Positions 18,833 to 29,514 of a DNA stretch of 64,000 nucleotides are shown here, piece after piece. The translations under genes and the position numbers were made by a program. Position 1 is the stretch's first letter, and every line of letters begins with the position of its first letter. The stretch is from Neoarius graeffei (lineage: Eukaryota > Chordata > Actinopteri > Siluriformes > Ariidae): positions 32,503,961 through 32,567,960 of the forward strand of contig NC_083592.1 in assembly GCF_027579695.1 (NCBI RefSeq), written 5' to 3'. Under the pieces are notes generated by a model. That model was not told where the DNA came from and did no database searches. It worked only from the letters and a program-made list of their open reading frames with translations.

Positions 18833-20426
18833 GTGTGTGTGAGTGATTGTAGTGTACAGCCTACAGGTGGTAGTGCGGTGTGTTATGGAGGTTGTTGTGA
18901 GCAGTGTGTGAGTGATTGTAGTGTACAGCCTACAGGTGGTAGTGTGGTGTGTTATGGAGGTTGTTGTGAGCAGTGTGTGTGAGTGGTTGTAGTGTACAGC
19001 CTACAGGTGGTAGTGCGGTGTGTTATGGAGGTTGTTGTGAGCAGTGTGTGAGTGATTGTAGTGTACAGCCTACAGGTGGTAGTGTGGTGTGTTATGGAGG
19101 TTGTTGTGAGCAGTGTGTGTGAGTGGTTGTAGTGTACAGCCTACAGGTGGTAGTGCGGTGTGTTTTGGAGGTTGTTGTGAGCAGTGTGTGAGTGATTGTA
19201 GTGTACAGCCTACAGGTGGTAGTGCGGTGTGTTATGGAGGTTGTTGTGAGCAGTGTGTGTGAGTGATTGTAGTGTACAGCCTACAGGTGGTAGTGCGGTG
19301 TGTTTTGGAGGTTGTTGTGAGCAGTGTGTGAGTGATTGTAGTTTACAGCCTACAGGTGGTAGTGCGGTGTGTTTTGGAGGTTGTTGTGAGCAGTGTGTGA
19401 GTGATTGTAGTGTACAGCCTACAGGTGGTAGTGCGGTGTGTTATGGAGGTTGTTGTGAGCAGTGTGTGAGTGATTGTAGTTTACAGCCTACAGGTGGTAG
19501 TGCGGTGTGTTTTGGAGGTTGTTGTGAGCAGTGTGTGAGTGATTGTAGTGTACAGCCTACAGGTGGTAGTGCGGTGTGTTATGGAGGTTGTTGTGAGCAG
19601 TGTGTGTGAGTGGTTGTAGTGTACAGCCTACAGGTGGTAGTGCGGTGTGTTTTGGAGGTTGTTGTGAGCAGTGTGTGAGTGATTGTAGTGTACAGCCTAC
19701 AGGTGGTAGTGCGGTGTGTTATGGAGGTTGTTGTGAGCAGTGTGTGTGAGTGATTGTAGTGTACAGCCTACAGGTGGTAGTGCGGTGTGTTATGGAGGTT
19801 GTTGTGAGCAGTGTGTGTGAGTGATTGTAGTGTACAGCCTACAGGTGGTAGTGCGGTGTGTTATGGAGGTTGTTGTGAGCAGTGTGTGTGAGTGATTGTA
19901 GTGTACAGCCTACAGGTGGTAGTGCGGTGTGTTATGGAGGTTGTTGTGAGCAGTGTGTGTGAGTGATTGTAGTTTACAGCCTACAGGTGGTAGTGCGGTG
20001 TGTTATGGAGGTTGTTGTGAGCAGTGTGTGTGAGTGATTGTAGTGTACAGCCTACAGGTGGTAGTGCGGTGTGTTATGGAGGTTGTTGTGAGCAGTGTGT
20101 GAGTGATTGTAGTTTACAGCCTACAGGTGGTAGTGCGGTGTGTTTTGGAGGTTGTTGTGAGCAGTGTGTGAGTGATTGTAGTGTACAGCCTACAGGTGGT
20201 AGTGCGGTGTGTTTTGGAGGTTGTTGTGAGCAGTGTGTGTGAGTGATTGTAGTGTCCAGCCTACAGGTGGTAGTGCGGTGTGTTTTGGAGGTTGTTGTGA
20301 GCAGTGTGTGAGTGATTGTAGTGTCCAGCCTACAGGTGGTAGTGTGGTGTGTTATGGAGGTTGTTGTGAGCAGTGTGTGAGTGATTGTAGTGTCCAGCCT
20401 ACAGGTGGTAGTGCGGTGTGTTTTGG

Positions 20427-21088
20427 AGCTCTTTCTCGTCTTCTCTCTCTCAGACTCCACCGTGTGTCACTGTGAGTTTATGCTGCTGTTAACCTGCGCA
20501 ATACTGAGGCGGGGACGGAAAACACTCACGCATTCTACGTGCTGGAAATTAAACGCAGGCCACAATTTAACTTTCTTTTGCGTTGAAAGCATAACCGGAA
20601 CTTCGTCGGGCGTGTTGGGAAATTACTGCAGTGTTGCTCGCTGTGACTCAGAGTTAGCATGTTAGCTGGTTTCTTCTTGTCGGTCGCCGACAGCGTTAAA
20701 GTTCATTTTCTGCGTGTCGTGTCTGCGTGTTCGCGTTATTAGTCACGCAGTTTGTTTTTGTTTCTGACTGATTCACTGCTGCTTTTTGACGGATGTATAG
20801 TTCGGCCTCTGAACATTTTTGGCGAGGGAGTTTCAGCTGTGAGATTTGCAGCGCATAATCACGTTAATTGTTAAGACTGAGTCGGCTAGTAAGGGGTTAG
20901 CTGCTTAGCATCGCTTTAGCAGCTCGGCTAACGGAGAACTTCTTCAGATGTTACGAAAGTGGGAAAGAAGAACATCTCTGGACTCAGACAGACTGACGTT
21001 ATGGATTGAGTCTGGGATTTGGGGTTAAAGTTGCGCTGGCCAGCAGGCTAACCTTGCTAGCTAGTTTAGCGACAGCAAGCCACCAAGT
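20427..21088 (+). other. CpG-rich candidate non-coding first exon with splice donor
   Basis: Directly after the last minisatellite unit the composition changes to ordinary, CpG-rich sequence: about 35 CpG by eye in 580 bases, close to or above the random expectation, while the rest of the window is CpG-poor outside transposons. It has the gttagc/gctagc words often seen in fish 5' leaders, no long ORF and no repeat hallmark I recognise. It ends in a strong donor-like run, caa|gtaagtaagtaagt, with GT at 21087-21088. It might be a promoter plus 5' UTR exon of a host gene whose next exon lies outside the window. No TATA box or transcript evidence. Confidence 0.4.
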
Positions 21089-21687
21089 AAGTAAGTAAGT
21101 TTTGCAGCTTCTCTTTTCTCTTCTTTGGTTAGTTTGCTTCCATTTATTATATTACTTCAGAATGTATAAACAAAGCATGGAAAATGTTCCTGCATCTGAC
21201 TGACTTGTTTGGCTTCTTCTTCTTCTTTCCCTTCAAAAGTAATGCTAATGGATTAGCTGACTCTGGAAGCTCTTGTTTAAAAGAAACTCTTGAGCGATGA
21301 AGATTCCATAATAAGCCTCCTAAAGGTTCTTTATAATGTCCATTCAGATTCGTTAACAACGTTTATTGATTTTGTTTTAAGATTTGGTTTATTTAACACA
21401 CAGCTAACTTTGAGTAAACCTGCTAGCTGTCAGTGTTTAGCTGTTCATACAAACTTCTCATGACGTCCAGGCCTTCAGTTCCTGTCTTGTTGGGCAGCAG
21501 GTGATTCACTCGAGTGTTTAATTTTGCAACAAACTTTTTGTAATCGAGTGCACTTTTAGCGGTAACTCCCTGTTTATACCGCAGAATGAACCTGCAAAGA
21601 CCATTTTATGTCCGTTATTTTGGTCGTGTTGTGTCTTCCGGATGTGGGGCGGATCCCTACACTTGGCTCTGTGTGAAATGAAACAGC
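21089..21687. other. No gene recognised; possible start of an intron
   Basis: Unique-looking sequence between the candidate first exon and the Tc1 element, with no coding signal. Confidence 0.5.
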
Positions 21688-21811
21688 AGTCAAACAAATG
21701 AGACCAAAATATTATGCTTGGTCATTTATTTATTGAGGAAAATGATCCAATATTACACATCTGTGAGTGGCAAAAGTATCTGAACGTTTGCTTTCAGTAT
21801 CTGGTGTGACC

Positions 21812-22953
21812 CATACCTGTCAACTTTGAGGTTTGAAAAAAAGGGATATTTCCCAGATTTTTAACTCAAAATAAGGGAAAATTTCGGAAAGTCATACCCT
21901 TCACCAAAAGTGGGTGTGTAGTTGAATGGGGGGCAATTTTCTATCTAGTATTTGTGATTTCCTGGACTCTGGTGCATGTTGGTGATAGCCAAGACCCAAA
22001 CTCAATATGCTTATGGTTTATAGAGTGCATTTGTGAATAAACTATGCATTTATTTTTATTTGCTTTCAGTGGTACCAGTTATTTCCCAAATTAAGGGCTA
22101 AAATACGTATCTTATGTTAAAATAAGAGGTCATTATATAACCAGTCAATAAATTCAATTCCATTGCAATTTATTATGGTTTTACCATAATCATGGCCTCG
22201 GAACATAGATAGATAGAGTAATAAAGAGTAATATAAAATATTAAACCAAGAGTGATTTAAAATGGGTAAGTTTCAGATAGAAAATAAAATAGACAGTGTG
22301 TGGATAAAACAGTTAATACACCAATTAGTTTACACTAGGCTATTTATGAGGTCTTAGCCAGGACATACTTAATGTAAACATGTGTAGCTTACCTTTTGCT
22401 TATTTGGGAGGCTTTCGTTTTCCCCATGGAAAATTTCTTTGCGATGGAAGAGTCTGGGAACATTCCAGCCACGCACTTGTTGAAATCATCAAAGAAAGAG
22501 AGGCTAATGTTTTTCTTAGCTATTAGCATCGCTATCTTCTTCACCTCAGACCTAATCAGTGTTGCCAGATACTGCTGACGTTTTCCAGCCCAAAATATGT
22601 TCAAAACCTGCCAAAATGCACTTGAAACTGCCCAACTTGGGCGGGAACCCGCCCAATCTGGCAACACTGGACCTAATCACTTGTTCAGCCTCGCCTCCGG
22701 ACATACTTCTGTAATTACTGATGCCTGAGAGGGCGAGGACGTGAATTCATGGCCCGACTTCCTGCTGTAAACTCCCGTCAGAGGCGCGTCATGAATTCTG
22801 GACCTACCGACTTTTTTATATTGTGAAAATACGGGACTTTTATATAATGTCAAAATACGGGATATTTTCGGGAAAATAAAAAAACGGGAAGACAGCGGGA
22901 AATAAGTCAAAATAAGGGATTTCCTGGGAAAAACAGGAGGGTTGACAGGTATG
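21812..22953. mobile_element. Non-autonomous hAT element nested in Tc1-like transposon 1
   Basis: Perfect 13-bp terminal inverted repeats catacctgtcaac / gttgacaggtatg (21812-21824 and 22941-22953) and an exact 8-bp target duplication gtgtgacc (21804-21811 and 22954-22961), the hAT signature. Removing the insert restores the known Tc1 end. Interior 1.1 kb without a transposase; it carries a nested 113-bp MITE. Confidence 0.93.
22557..22669. mobile_element. 113-bp hAT MITE (cagtgttgccaga family), copy 1
   Basis: Termini cagtgttgccaga / tctggcaacactg and an exact 8-bp target duplication gacctaat (22549-22556 and 22670-22677). Other copies are at 58944-59034 (91 bp, 8-bp duplication gaagacac), 35243-35332 and 63256-63361. 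Interior has an inverted ttgggcggg / cccgccca core in this longer form. Confidence 0.93.
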
Positions 22954-23960
22954 GTGTGACCCCCTTGTGCAGCAATAACTGCAGCTAAACGTTTCCAGTA
23001 ACTGTTGATCAGTCCTGCACACCGGCTTGGAGGAATTTTAGCCCATTCCTCTGTACAGAACAGCTTCAACTCTGGGATGTTGGTGGGTTTCCTCACATGA
23101 ACTGCTCGCTTCAGGTCCTTCCACAACATTTCGATTGGATTAAGGTCAGGGCTTTGACTTGGCCATTCCAAAACATTAACTTTATTCTTCTTTAACCATT
23201 CTTTGGTAGAATGACTTGTGTGCTTAGGGTCATTGTCTTGCTGCATGACCCACCTTCTCTTGAGATTCAGTTCATGGACAGATGTCCTAACATTTTCCTT
23301 TAGAATTCGCTGGTATAATTCAGAATTCGTTGTTCCATCAATGATGGCAAGCTGTCCTGGCCCAGATGCAGCAAAACAGGCCCAAAGCATGATACTACTA
23401 CCACCACCATGTTTCACAGATGGGATAAGGTTCTTATGCTGGAATGCAGTGTTTTCCTTTCTCCAAACATCACGCTTCTCATTTAAACCAAAAAGTTCTA
23501 TTTTGGTCTCATCCGTCAAAAAACATTTTTTCCAATAGCCTTCTGGCTTGTCCATGTGATCTTTAGCAAACTGCAGACGGGCAGCAATGTTCTTTTTGGA
23601 GAGCAGTGGCTTTCTCCTTGCAACTCTGCCATGCACACCACTGTTCAGTGTTCTCCTGATGGTGGACTCATTAACATTAGCCAGTGTGAGAGAGGCCTTC
23701 AGTTGCTTAGAAGTTATCCTGGGGTCCTTTGTGACCTCGCTGACTATTACATGCCTTGCTCTTGGAGTGATCTTTGTTGGTCAACCATTCCTGGGGAGGG
23801 TAACAATGGTCTTGAATTTCCTTCATTTGTAGACAATCTGTCTGACTGTGGATTGGTGGAGTCCAAACTCTTTAGAGAAGGTTTTGTAACCTTTTCCAGC
23901 CTGATGAGCATTAACAACACTTTTTCTGAGGTCCTCAGAAATCTCCTTTGTTTGTGCCAT
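22954..23960 (-). pseudogene. Tc1 transposase (transposon 1), two stops, hAT at the C-terminus
   Basis: ATG at 23960-23958. Helix-turn-helix N-terminus (SEDLRKSVVNAHQAGKGYK, HQSTVRQIV), two in-frame TGA codons in the linker (YK*RKF and NG*PTK), then the catalytic domain: TDETKIELFG (D), QQDNDPKHTS (D) and SPDLNPIEMLW (E), spaced DD34E. The last codons (GGHT) are interrupted by the hAT target duplication, so the open frame runs into hAT sequence. It would cut and rejoin the element at TA sites; inactive here. Confidence 0.92.
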
Positions 23961-24315
23961 GATACACTTCCACAAACATGTTGTGAAGATCAGACTTTGA
24001 TAGATCCCTGTTCTTTAAATAAAACAGGGTGCCCACTCACACCTGATTGTCATCCCATTGATTGAAAACACCTGACTCTAATTTCACCTTCAAATTAACT
24101 GCTAATCCTAGAGGTTCACATACTTTTGCCACTCACAGATATGTAATATTGGATCATTTTCCTCAATAAATAAATGACCAAGAATAATATTTTTGTTTTA
24201 TTTGTTTAACTGAGTTCTCTTTTAGGACTTGTGTGAAAATCTGATGTTTTAGGTCCTATTTATGCAGAAATATAGAAAATTCTAAAAGGTTCACAAACTT
24301 TCAAGCACCACTGTA

Positions 24316-24734
24316 GGTATATGTTGTACACATGGTGTGGATTTCTGGTGTGACAGCCATGCACACATCATGAAGAGACACACATCCTTATCATGATTAC
24401 TACAGATGTCCTACATCTGGATATATGTCTAGAAATCTAAACGCATCTGAGCTGTACTTTTGACTAACAGCACTGAAACCTCATCGTTTTACAGTAATGA
24501 AATGACCGAGAGCTTCCTGTTGGTCAGTGTTGTGCAAATGCATTACATTTTGCCACTGCCTTAAAACTTAGTAACGTTTGTGTTTCTTCATTTCACTTCC
24601 TCCATTCTCATTGGTCACATGCTGATACAGTTGTGTGAAAAACATCTACAAAATAGAGGATTGCGGTTTGAGATGCTGTTTTGTAATTCGAGTACAGTAG
24701 TACATCCATTTTGGCATATCACTACAGTGATGTG
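24316..24734. other. No gene recognised
   Basis: Plain sequence between Tc1-like transposon 1 and an RTE-type LINE fragment. Confidence 0.6.
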
Positions 24735-25180
24735 GCCAGAATGAAAGGTAAGACCATAGTGAGAGCTGTGATGTATGGATTGGAGACAGGACCCTTAACG
24801 AAGAGACAGGAGGCAAAGTTGGAGGTGGTGGAGTTGAGGATGTTAAGGTTTGTGATGGGAGGTTGGACAGGATAAGAAATGAGCACATCAGAGGGACAGC
24901 GCATGGTGAGAGCTTGGGAATTAAGCTAAGAGAGATGAGACTGAGATGGTACGGGCACATCCTGAGAAGGGATGCAGAGCATGTTGGAAGGAGAATATTG
25001 AGGATGGAGCTGCCAGGTACACGAAAATGAGGAAGGCCTAAGAGGAGATGCATGGATATGGTGAGAGAGGACCTGAAAGTGGCAGGTGTGGTAGAGAAGG
25101 ATTCAGAAGACAGGGAGCAATGGAGACGAAAGAGCCGCTGTGGCGACCCTTAATCGGGAGCAGCCAAAAGAAGACGACGA
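24735..25180 (+). pseudogene. RTE-type LINE, C-terminal RT fragment
   Basis: Plus-strand translation in two frames gives TIVRAVMYGLETGPLTKRQE, then MRLRWYGHILRRDAEHVGRR, and GRPKRRCMDMVREDLKVAGV followed by SRCGDP and a stop. The RWYGHILRR and GRPKRR blocks are typical of the end of RTE-clade RTs. Frameshifts and stops throughout; an old 5'-truncated copy ending in an agaagacgacgac tail. Confidence 0.7.
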
Positions 25181-25282
25181 CAGTGACATGGCTGCTCTGA
25201 CAGCTTCAGCCATCAAAGTCTCGAGGGAACATTACAGTAGTGGTTTCCCGTTGCCTTCTACTGGATTATTATAGAGGTTTTC

Positions 25283-25512
25283 TCCTCTCAACCATTCACA
25301 CTCACATCTATGGACAATTTAGAGTCACCAGTTAACCTAACCTGCATGTCTTTGGACTGTGGGGAAAACCAGAGCACCTGGAGGAAACCCACGCAGACAT
25401 GGGGAGAACATGCAAACTCCACACAGAAAGGCCGTCGCCGGCCACAGGGCTCGAACCCAGAACCTTCTTGCTGTGAGGCGATAGTGCTAACCAATTACGC
25501 CACCATGCCGCT
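25283..25512 (-). mobile_element. tRNA-derived SINE, copy 2 (3' part missing)
   Basis: Minus-strand match to the SINE from head (about 25512) to mid-body (25283); the 3' tail is absent. Shared words: gttaacctaacctgcatgtc and aacatgcaaactccacac. Confidence 0.85.
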
Positions 25513-25555
25513 GCATATGCGTTACATGGTTAAATTGTTATATTACGTAGTTATG

Positions 25556-26580
25556 TGAAGATACGAAGTTTATCTTCGAGTGGTGAACGTATATATTCAC
25601 AAGTGAGCCAAGCGAACAAGTGATATATTTTTGAACATGAGAAGATAAACTTCATATCTTCGCACCACCATGTCATATTATATGTAATTTATTATATGGA
25701 CACCTCCACAAAAAATATGCAAGTTAATCAAAAGAATTTTAATTTTGAACTGGTTTGCCATTTTGACAACGCGCGTCTAGTGAGCGGGAAAACACTGGGA
25801 GTGACGTCATGGGAGTGAAATATCAGGAATTATGATACATACAGGACACTTTTTCGATGGAATAAAAACATGTATTCTATTTCCTTCTAGCGGGTTTCAT
25901 TCATTTGTTTTGATAGCATGTAATATTGTTAGCATATCACTTATCCTGTGTATTGCATCACTCTATCCAATGGAGAATGAGCGTTGAATATGGTTTACGA
26001 TATTGCATGGTTGTCAAAGACATGATGTCACATGTCAGAGACATAAAACTTCCGCACTAACGAGCGACTGTGACAATTTGTAAACAAACATGGCCGCCAG
26101 GTTTGCTTCGTTAAATAAAGAAGATTTTGAGAATTTTAAAAGAGAAAAATGTGATGAACACTCGAAAGGAATGTGTATGAATAATATTATTATTGGCTGT
26201 CTTTTTTTCGTGGTATAACATATATTCCATTCACTCATCTTTGACTTCAGTATCATGCTAGCTGAATGGAATATATCTGATATACCACTCAACACCAGCC
26301 AATTTTATTTAAATATGTCATTCAGGTCCACTATGTATTTTTCGTATGAAAAAATGAGTTTTTCAACACGAGAAGATAAACTTTATATCTTCAAGCCAAA
26401 GTGTGATTTTTCTTTTTATTATATAGACACCATTCACAAGCAAAAGGTACCCAACTTTATGAAAACAATTAATCGATTTCTTCATGGGTGACATATCGAG
26501 AAATAAGTCACGGTTTTTGTTCTCCATGTCCTGGATGGAGCTTGTATGGAAAAATACAAGTGGTGTATTTCCCAATAAAA
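25556..26580. mobile_element. Fold-back DNA element with repeated gataaacttcatatcttc motif
   Basis: The motif gagaagataaacttcatatc occurs at 25639-25658, a partner in inverted form at about 25556-25580 (gaagatacgaagtttatctt) and a diverged direct copy at 26372-26391. A 13-bp stem, tatattccattca / tgaatggaatata, lies at 26219-26275. Ends could not be fixed and no target duplication was found. Carries a short ORF at 26089-26220. Confidence 0.45.
26089..26220 (+). pseudogene. Short exon-like ORF, possibly N-terminus of a tyrosine-recombinase-like (Crypton-type) protein
   Basis: ATG with an excellent Kozak context (acATGGCC). It reads MAARFASLNKEDFENFK and ends after about 43 codons. The opening resembles the first residues of fish proteins of the KIAA1958/Crypton-like group, from general recall only. 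It may be a first exon left inside the fold-back element; no catalytic part is present. Confidence 0.25.
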
Positions 26581-26595
26581 CACTTGTCCATATAT

Positions 26596-26961
26596 TCATC
26601 CATCATCTATAGTCACTCATCCTGTACAGGGTTGCAGGCAAGCTGGAGCCTATCCCAGCTGACTACGGGCGAAAGGCGGGGTACACCCTGGACAAGTCGC
26701 CAGGTCATCACAGGGCTGACACATAGACACAGACAACCATTCACACTCACATTCACACCTACGCTCAATTTAGAGTCACCAGTTAACCTAACCTGCATGT
26801 CTTTGGACTGTGGGGGAAACCGGAGCACCCGGAGGAAACCCACGCGGACACAGGGAGAACATGCAAACTCCGCACAGAAAGGCCCTCGCCGGCCACAGGG
26901 CTCGAACCCGGACCTTCTTGCTGTGAGGCGACAGCGCTAACCACTACACGACCGTGCCGCC
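26596..26961 (-). mobile_element. tRNA-derived SINE, copy 3
   Basis: Full-length minus-strand copy; tRNA-like head at the high-coordinate end (ends gtgccgcc at 26954-26961). Flanked by ccatatat at 26588-26595 and 26963-26970, a plausible target duplication. Confidence 0.9.
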
Positions 26962-26970
26962 CCCATATAT

Positions 26971-27188
26971 AATATATATAAATAATGTTTAAAAAAATAT
27001 ATGGGACCTCACATTATAACTCACTTGCTCATGAATGTATGTTTAGTCGAAGGTTCTCCATATGAGCAAACAATTTATGGATTTTTGTGAAACTGGAGTA
27101 TCACCCCGTCCAATAAGTGCGAGGGACAACATGATATTTAAAAGTAGAATTTGACTTCCTGTGGTTATATGTACAGCTTTTTGACCAA
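26971..27188. other. No gene recognised
   Basis: AT-rich spacer between the SINE and the hAT-like element. Confidence 0.6.
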
Positions 27189-28897
27189 CAGGGTACAGGT
27201 TCTTGAACGGATTCCCTTCAGGGTTCTTTAAATCTTGGTGCTTGTTCGTGAACCTTTCCACGTTTTCACCAGTTTTGAGCAGAACCGTTGTAATCAAAGA
27301 TGCATCATGAATGGAGGGCAATGCACAACAGAAGTAAACAGTAGTAGTGAGATGGCAGAGTGCCTTGTTTACCTGTGAGTTTTTTTGTGATTTGTAAATG
27401 CAGAAATGCCTACTAGTACTGATTGGCCGTATTTTGTACGGAAAAGTTATGTAAATACGATGTTACGGCAAACGATGTTATTCTGTACGGAATTATTATA
27501 AAATCTTAAATTCCAGTGAGTTGTTTTTAAATGTCCAAGCGACTTTTTCAATCCATGCGCGATTCACGGCTAGGCTATTTATTTTTACGACAACCACACA
27601 TGCTGTGTGTGACATGCGCAGATTCCGCACATTTGTTCGCGCTAGTTTCGATACGGTAGAATGGCCGTGCATTGCACCCAGTCAAAAGGGCAATGGATAC
27701 GCGCGCTGCAAACTGTGTAGAACTGACATTAACATCACTCATGGTGGTCGCGATGACTGCAGGCGGCATGTCAACTACAAAAACCATATGGAGTATGCTG
27801 AAATGGCGAGTCAGGCGGAAAGTAAATCTGGGGGTATCCAGCAGTTTTTTACGAAATCTGTGGATGAAAAGACACGGAACGTGACCCGTGCTGAAGCGGT
27901 GATGGTTGACCTGTGCTTGGAGTTGAACTTGCCAATTAGTGCCATGAAATGTGAGTTAAACTTATTCAGTTTCTTTTTACATGTATGATTTTTATTCACT
28001 GAAATATCAAACACTGGCTGTACTTCTTTAATTCAAAGTCTTTTCAGTGTTACAAGTGCAAATGTACATGTAGTATGATCAAAAACAGAATTTTATGATT
28101 AGTGCTGTTGGGATTGTGGCAAAAAATTGATCATTCCACTGTTTTAAATACAATTATAAATGTCATTTTATTCAATGTCTCTTCTGAAGCATTATGCTGA
28201 AGTATTTATATATTGGGACGTTAAGATAACAATGTCGGACTCTCTTTGGCATGAAATAAGAATTTTTTTTTAATTTTATTAGAATCCGTTAACAGGTAGA
28301 ACATTTTGCCAGGCAATATAATATAATACTTTTGAGGAGTTGCATTCAATACCAGTGATTGGTAGTCAACCGTAATGTCTGCAAACAGGGAACACTATTG
28401 TATTTATAAAAATGTGATATATTGTATGCTCTAGAAATTTGTTGAGTGGAAATTCAGTTGAGATGGCTGCTCGCGTTTTGTTTATTCAATTCACACAAAA
28501 CAGTTCTTTTTAATAATTTAAATGTTAAACATATTGGTGTATATACACCTCTTTATAATGGAAATGTGCATAAATTAATGTTACTGAAAGTCATTCCAAA
28601 ATACTGAAAAATGTTTTCAAGAATACTGAAATTCAAAATTTGGGGTAGGCATCTCTGTAAATGTTTGTTTTTCTTCCATATTTTTCTGAAGATGTGTATT
28701 CTTTTCCATAGTGTTCTCCATTGCTGTCCTCTGTTCCTCTCAAAACTGACATGCCCACTGATGTCACAGTTCATGCTAGAAAAAACAGTTTTATTTTGGG
28801 AACCAATTTTTCAGGTTCTGAGCCAATTTATTTTTGGTCAAAATGCTCTGAACGGTTCAAAACTTGGTGCGTGAACCAGAACAGAACCCGTTCCCTG
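27189..28897 (+). mobile_element. hAT-like element with a BED-finger exon, catalytic domain missing
   Basis: Termini cagggtacaggttct (27189) and, inverted, cagggaacgggttct (ending 28897) match at 13 of 15 bases. The expected 8-bp duplication is eroded (ttgaccaa versus ttgatgga). Inside, a BED-type exon with a splice donor lies at 27614-27950; the remaining 950 bp are AT-rich without a transposase core. Confidence 0.6.
27614..27950 (+). pseudogene. BED-type zinc-finger exon of a hAT-like transposase
   Basis: ATG at 27614. Residues about 12-50 hold the finger: YARCKLCRTDINITHGG followed by CRRHVNYKNHMEYAEM (C-X2-C ... H-X5-H). Then QQFFTKSVDEKTRNVTRAE and LCLELNLPISAMK, a segment usual after the BED finger in hAT-like proteins. 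The exon ends at a good donor, aaat|gtgagtt (GT at 27951-27952). No downstream exon is seen. It would be the DNA-binding part only. Confidence 0.65.
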
Positions 28898-29457
28898 TTG
28901 ATGGAAAAGGGGGAGTAGTGAACTACAAAAACACTATCCATGCTCATGGACACAGCGTCCCACCCCCCAGAGGCTTTAGTGATGGAGTTCATCTACGTTT
29001 GGTAGCTAGCGAACCTTCTGTCACCTCGTTATATAATCATATTCATCTTCTACAGGGTTAGTTTTTAGATTTTATATTAATTATAGTATTAGTTTTCCAG
29101 GAATGTTGATAATCGACATTCAGGTTCGTCCCTCTACCATCCACAGATTTTTCTATCTTGGAAAAGCAACTGTTGAAGTTCCTCTTCTGTTGTTTCTTTC
29201 GCTGTAATTTACAGCAGTGGGTTCTATCTTGTTTTTATTTCTGAGCAGTGGTGGGATGAGATAGGGGTGTGTCAATAAAATGATGGACAAGAGGGATGTA
29301 AATGCAACCAAGGAGTTCAGGACGTGTTTTTTTTTTTTTAAAAGGTCTTTCCTCAGGTGTTGAGTATGCTTGCTTTGATTCCATTGTTTGTTCCCCAGAT
29401 ATCTGTATACGTAGTGCATGTTAAAGACCTACAGTGAGGTCTTGTATACTGAGATCA
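28898..29457. other. No gene recognised
   Basis: AT-rich sequence with a poly-T run at 29328-29339; nothing else supported. Confidence 0.6.
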
Positions 29458-29507
29458 GCCTCACTACATTACAGGCAGACACTGTTATCCAGAGCGACGT
29501 TCAACAA
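29458..29507. repeat. Diverged copy of the ubiquitous fish acattacaggc repeat
   Basis: Contains cattacaggcagacac and ttatccagagcgacgttcaa, which resemble the very common fish repeat with the words ttacaggcatttagcagac and ttatccagagcgactta. A second scrap is at 29678-29720 (ttagcagatgcccttatata, gagcaacttgc). Confidence 0.55.
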
Positions 29508-29514
29508 TTTTTAC

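Larger units (their letters stand above)
12920..20426 (+). repeat. 7.5-kb minisatellite, 69-bp unit (71- and 58-bp variants)
   Basis: About 108 head-to-tail units built on tgttatggaggttgttgtga...cctacaggtggtagtgcggtg. The main unit is 69 bp and therefore stays in frame; translated on the plus strand it gives a 23-residue cysteine-rich repeat (CYGGCCEQCVSDCSVQPTGG then SAV). Frequent 71-bp units (extra tg in the gtgtgtgtgagtg run) and 58-bp units (lacking 11 bases after acaggtg) break the frame. One unit has about 28 G and 6 C on the plus strand, a very strong strand bias. Short units cluster at the left edge (12930-13260) and at 14200-14280 and 15090-15240; the right half is more uniform, with tttt/ttat variants. 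Confidence 0.97.
21688..24313 (-). mobile_element. Tc1-like transposon 1, left end lost, with nested hAT
   Basis: The right terminal inverted repeat ends in aagcaccactg with TA at 24314-24315. The inner arms match in inverted orientation: gaggaaaatgatccaatatt at 21736-21755 and its complement near 24150. The left outer about 130 bp is missing. The transposase is on the minus strand; a hAT element (21812-22953) sits at its last codons. Confidence 0.9.

Noticed and set aside
12920-20426. Cysteine-rich repeat protein or toxin-like gene read from the minisatellite
   Set aside because: The 23-residue reading exists only within runs of 69-bp units; 71- and 58-bp units shift the frame every few repeats, and no start, splice or stop architecture fits. 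The reading is a by-product of unit length.
12920-20426. CRISPR array
   Set aside because: The units are contiguous with no variable spacers, and the context is a vertebrate genome.
20074-20460. Minus-strand threonine-rich ORF over the minisatellite end
   Set aside because: It is the antisense of the tandem units (repeating THT and TTTCRLDTT) and has no independent support.
22677-22953. C-terminal extension of the Tc1 transposase
   Set aside because: The extra residues are encoded by the nested hAT element, not by the transposase gene.
21812-22953. Tc1 structural variant without insertion
   Set aside because: The exact 8-bp duplication and 13-bp inverted termini show a separate hAT insertion.
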